A stretch of 16,393 nucleotides of DNA. Origin: an uncultured Clostridia bacterium. GTDB taxonomy: Bacteria; Bacillota; Clostridia; Oscillospirales; Oscillospiraceae. The DNA is taken from assembly GCA_947177115.1 (NCBI GenBank), contig CAMWTG010000027.1, positions 1 through 16,393 on the forward strand. Direction: 5' to 3'. The notes beneath the pieces are model-generated. The model was not told the DNA's origin. It made no database searches and saw nothing but the letters and a program-made list of their open reading frames with translations. This document shows positions 14,160-16,393 of the stretch, piece by piece. Positions within the stretch are counted from its first letter, which is position 1; each line of letters opens with the position of its first letter. A program made the translations under genes and the position numbers.

Positions 14160-14183
14160 GCAGGGCGGGACGACCCGGCCTGC
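14160..14183 (+). other. Intercistronic hairpin between gcvH and gcvPA
   Basis: GCAGGGCGGG (14160-14169) pairs with CCCGGCCTGC (14174-14183) with one G-G mismatch and an ACGA loop. No U tract follows, so it is more likely an RNA stability or processing element than a terminator. The rest of this 120-base gap shows no gene. Confidence 0.5.
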
Positions 14184-14269
14184 CGTTCCGCCGGAATATC
14201 CATCCGCCCCGAGGACGGCGCGCCGGGCGCTGCGCTCTGCGGTCAATACGAGAAAGGAAGAACGTGTTT

Positions 14270-15568
14270 ATGGGAACCTATGTCCCCAATACCGAGGCCC
14301 AGAAGCAGTCCATGCTCTCTGCCATCGGCGTGGGCGCGGTGGAGGAGCTGTTTGCCGCCGTGCCCCGGGAGATGCTGGTGGACAGCCTGGACCTCCCCGA
14401 GGGGCTCAGTGAGCTGTCCGTCCGGCAGAAGGTCTCCGCCATGGCTGCCAAGAACCGGGTGTATCCCACTGTCCTCCGGGGCGCGGGCGCTTACCGGCAT
14501 TTTATCCCCGCCGTGGTGAAGAGCGTGGTCAGCCGGGAGGAGCTGGTCACCGCCTACACCCCCTATCAGGCCGAGATCAGTCAGGGCATCCTCCAGTCCA
14601 TTTTTGAGTACCAGACCATGATCTGCGCCCTGACGGGCATGGAGGTGTCCAACGCCTCCGTTTACGATGGGGCCACCGCTGCCGCCGAGGCCATTGCCAT
14701 GTGCCGGGACCGGAAGCGGAACAAGGCCTACGTCTCCGCCTGCGCCGAGCCCGGGGTGATCGAGGTCATGCGGACCTACTGCTTCGGCTCCGGCATGGAG
14801 CTGGAGCTCATTCCCGAGAAGGACGGCCGCACGGATCTGTCCGCCGTCTCCCTGGGGGCGGACGCCGCCTGCGTGTACATCGCCCAGCCCAACTATTACG
14901 GGAATATCGAGGACGCCAGGGCCATCGGCGAGGCCGCCCATGCCGCCGGGGCCAAGTACATCATGGGCTGCAACCCCATTGCTCTGGCGGTGATGGAGAC
15001 TCCCGCCGCCTGCGGCGCGGATATTGCCGTGGGCGAGGCCCAGCCCCTGGGCCTGGACGTGGCCTTCGGTGGCCCCTACCTGGGCTATATGGCCGCCACC
15101 AAGGCCATGTTCCGCAAGCTCCCCGGCCGTATCGTGGGGCAGACCCACGATGTGGAGGGGAATGTGGGCTACGTGCTGACCCTCACCGCCCGCGAACAGC
15201 ACATCCGCCGGGAGAAGGCGTCCAGCAACATCTGCTCCAACCAGGCCCTGTGCGCCTTCACCGCCGGGGTGTATATGACCGCCATGGGGGCCGATGGCCT
15301 GGCTCAGGCCGCAAAGCTCTCCATGTCCAAGGCCCACTATTTTGCCGGAGAACTGGAGAAGATCGGCCTGCCCCGGGTCCATACCGGCGAGTATTTCCAC
15401 GAGTTCGTCACCAAGTGCGCCAACCCCGAGAAGGTCCTCAAGGCCCTGGACGAGAACAATATCTTGGGCGGACTGCCCGTGGACGGCGGCATCCTTTGGT
15501 GCGTCACCGAGGTGGTGACCAAGGAAGAGCTTGACCGCGCGGCCGCGGTCATCAAGGAGGTGTGCTGA
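14270..15568 (+). CDS. gcvPA: Glycine dehydrogenase (decarboxylating) subunit 1
   Basis: This is the alpha half of the split P-protein, which decarboxylates glycine and loads the methylamine group on GcvH. Its 432 residues match the two-subunit form of Clostridia and Bacillus. Recognisable are the start TYVPNTEAQKQSML, the signature TAYTPYQAEISQGILQSIFE (near 97-116), NASVYDGATA and QPNYYGNIED. The PLP lysine belongs to the partner subunit. Start choice: ATG at 14270 fits family N-termini. A GTG two codons upstream (14264) is better spaced from AAAGGAAG and cannot be excluded. The last codons contain AAGGAGGTG, the ribosome site for gcvPB, which begins one base after this stop, so the two subunits are tightly coupled. 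Confidence 0.95.
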   Translation: MGTYVPNTEAQKQSMLSAIGVGAVEELFAAVPREMLVDSLDLPEGLSELSVRQKVSAMAAKNRVYPTVLRGAGAYRHFIPAVVKSVVSREELVTAYTPYQAEISQGILQSIFEYQTMICALTGMEVSNASVYDGATAAAEAIAMCRDRKRNKAYVSACAEPGVIEVMRTYCFGSGMELELIPEKDGRTDLSAVSLGADAACVYIAQPNYYGNIEDARAIGEAAHAAGAKYIMGCNPIALAVMETPAACGADIAVGEAQPLGLDVAFGGPYLGYMAATKAMFRKLPGRIVGQTHDVEGNVGYVLTLTAREQHIRREKASSNICSNQALCAFTAGVYMTAMGADGLAQAAKLSMSKAHYFAGELEKIGLPRVHTGEYFHEFVTKCANPEKVLKALDENNILGGLPVDGGILWCVTEVVTKEELDRAAAVIKEVC

Positions 15569-15569
15569 C

Positions 15570-16393
15570 ATGAAGCTGATTTTTGAAAAGGGCGCGCCCG
15601 GCCAGCACCTGACCCTGATGCCCCCCTGCGATGTGCCGGAGGTAACGCTGTCCAATTCCCGCACCGAGCCCCTGGATCTGCCCCATGTGTCCGAGACGGA
15701 GCTGACCCGCCACTACACGGCCCTGGCCAAGCGGGTCCATGGCGTCAACGATGGCTTCTATCCCCTGGGGTCCTGCACCATGAAGTATAACCCCAAGATC
15801 AACGAGGACATGGCGGCGCTGCCCGGCTTCGCCCAGATCCACCCCCTCCAGCCCGAGGAGACGGTCCAGGGCTGCCTGGAGGTGCTCCATGAGTCGGAGA
15901 AGCTGCTGGGCGAGATCACCGGCATGGACGCCATGACCTTCCAGCCCGCCGCCGGAGCCCACGGTGAGTTTACCGGCCTGCTGCTCATCAAGGCGCATCA
16001 CGCCCACCGGAACGACACGGCCCGGACCAAGATCATCGTCCCCGATTCCGCCCACGGCACCAATCCGGCCTCCGCCGTCATGGCGGGCTTCACGGTGGTG
16101 AACATCCCCTCCGGCGCGGACGGCTGCGTAGACGTGGAGGCCCTGCGGAACGCGGTGGGTCCCGACACCGCCGGACTGATGCTGACCAACCCCAACACGG
16201 TGGGTATTTTCGACAAGAATATCTTGGAGATCACGAAGATCGTCCATGATGCGGGAGGCCTGTGCTACTATGACGGAGCCAACCTCAACGCGGTCATGGG
16301 CGTGGTCCGGCCCGGCGATATGGGCTTTGACGTGATCCACCTGAACCTGCACAAGACCTTCTCCACGCCCCACGGCGGCGGCGGCCCCGGTTC
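15570..16393 (+). CDS. gcvPB: Glycine dehydrogenase (decarboxylating) subunit 2, N-terminal part
   Basis: This is the beta half of the split P-protein and carries the PLP cofactor. 274 codons are visible before the right edge; the family usually has about 480. Hallmarks include GFYPLGSCTMKYNPKINE (62-79), FQPAAGAHGEF (124-134), PDSAHGTNPASA (158-169), the aspartate and surroundings of YYDGANLNA (233-241) and the Schiff-base lysine K262 in HLNLHKTFSTPHGGGGPG. The ATG follows the gcvPA stop by one base, with AAGGAGGTG upstream. No frameshift is seen in the visible part. Confidence 0.96.
   Translation, partial: MKLIFEKGAPGQHLTLMPPCDVPEVTLSNSRTEPLDLPHVSETELTRHYTALAKRVHGVNDGFYPLGSCTMKYNPKINEDMAALPGFAQIHPLQPEETVQGCLEVLHESEKLLGEITGMDAMTFQPAAGAHGEFTGLLLIKAHHAHRNDTARTKIIVPDSAHGTNPASAVMAGFTVVNIPSGADGCVDVEALRNAVGPDTAGLMLTNPNTVGIFDKNILEITKIVHDAGGLCYYDGANLNAVMGVVRPGDMGFDVIHLNLHKTFSTPHGGGGPG

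Noticed and set aside
14243..15664. A 473-codon minus-strand frame opposite gcvPA
   Set aside because: Same antisense artefact: rich in Gly, His and Leu without family features, and opposite an unmistakable gcvPA.

Overview
The window is GC-rich bacterial chromosome (roughly 60 percent or more by eye). It carries consensus-like sigma-A promoters, strong AAGGAGG ribosome binding sites, a split glycine decarboxylase (gcvPA plus gcvPB) and a tandem glycine riboswitch. This points to a Gram-positive anaerobe of the class Clostridia, most likely an Oscillospiraceae-type gut bacterium. That placement is inferred from gene content and style, not from a marker gene.

Left part (1-5118, all genes on the minus strand): the N-terminal end of a RecQ helicase, an unrecognised eight-helix membrane protein, an MreB/Mbl actin homologue and a ComF-type phosphoribosyltransferase. 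Then comes a cassette-like segment of about 970 bp (3166-4131). It holds a small XRE-type regulator between two inverted copies of a multi-hairpin repeat. The two copies keep the same series of stems, with paired (compensatory) base changes, and they abut the flanking genes almost to the base. A divergent lactate/malate dehydrogenase-like gene follows.

Centre (5126-9934, minus strand): a 1602-residue protein that is the most unusual gene here. One chain appears to join an HD phosphohydrolase domain, a long HEAT-like helical region, a NadD/CoaD-type nucleotidyltransferase domain, an acetyltransferase-like segment and a type I phosphoribosyltransferase domain. Its last codons run directly into the dehydrogenase-like gene, so the two look like one transcription unit read from a promoter at 9964-9992.

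Right part (10079-16393, plus strand): a glycine-responsive operon. A promoter at 10079-10107 leads into a tandem glycine riboswitch with a terminator platform. It is followed by a fused gcvT-glyA gene (T-protein joined to a serine hydroxymethyltransferase-like domain), then gcvH, gcvPA and the start of gcvPB. Together these would turn two glycines into serine, CO2 and ammonia. A serine acetyltransferase-like gene lies on the opposite strand inside this cluster, between the fusion gene and gcvH. Read-through transcription of the glycine operon would be antisense to it.

The best candidates for something undescribed are the 1602-residue enzyme with its dehydrogenase-like partner, the paired hairpin-repeat cassette, and the T-protein/SHMT fusion with the antisense acetyltransferase.
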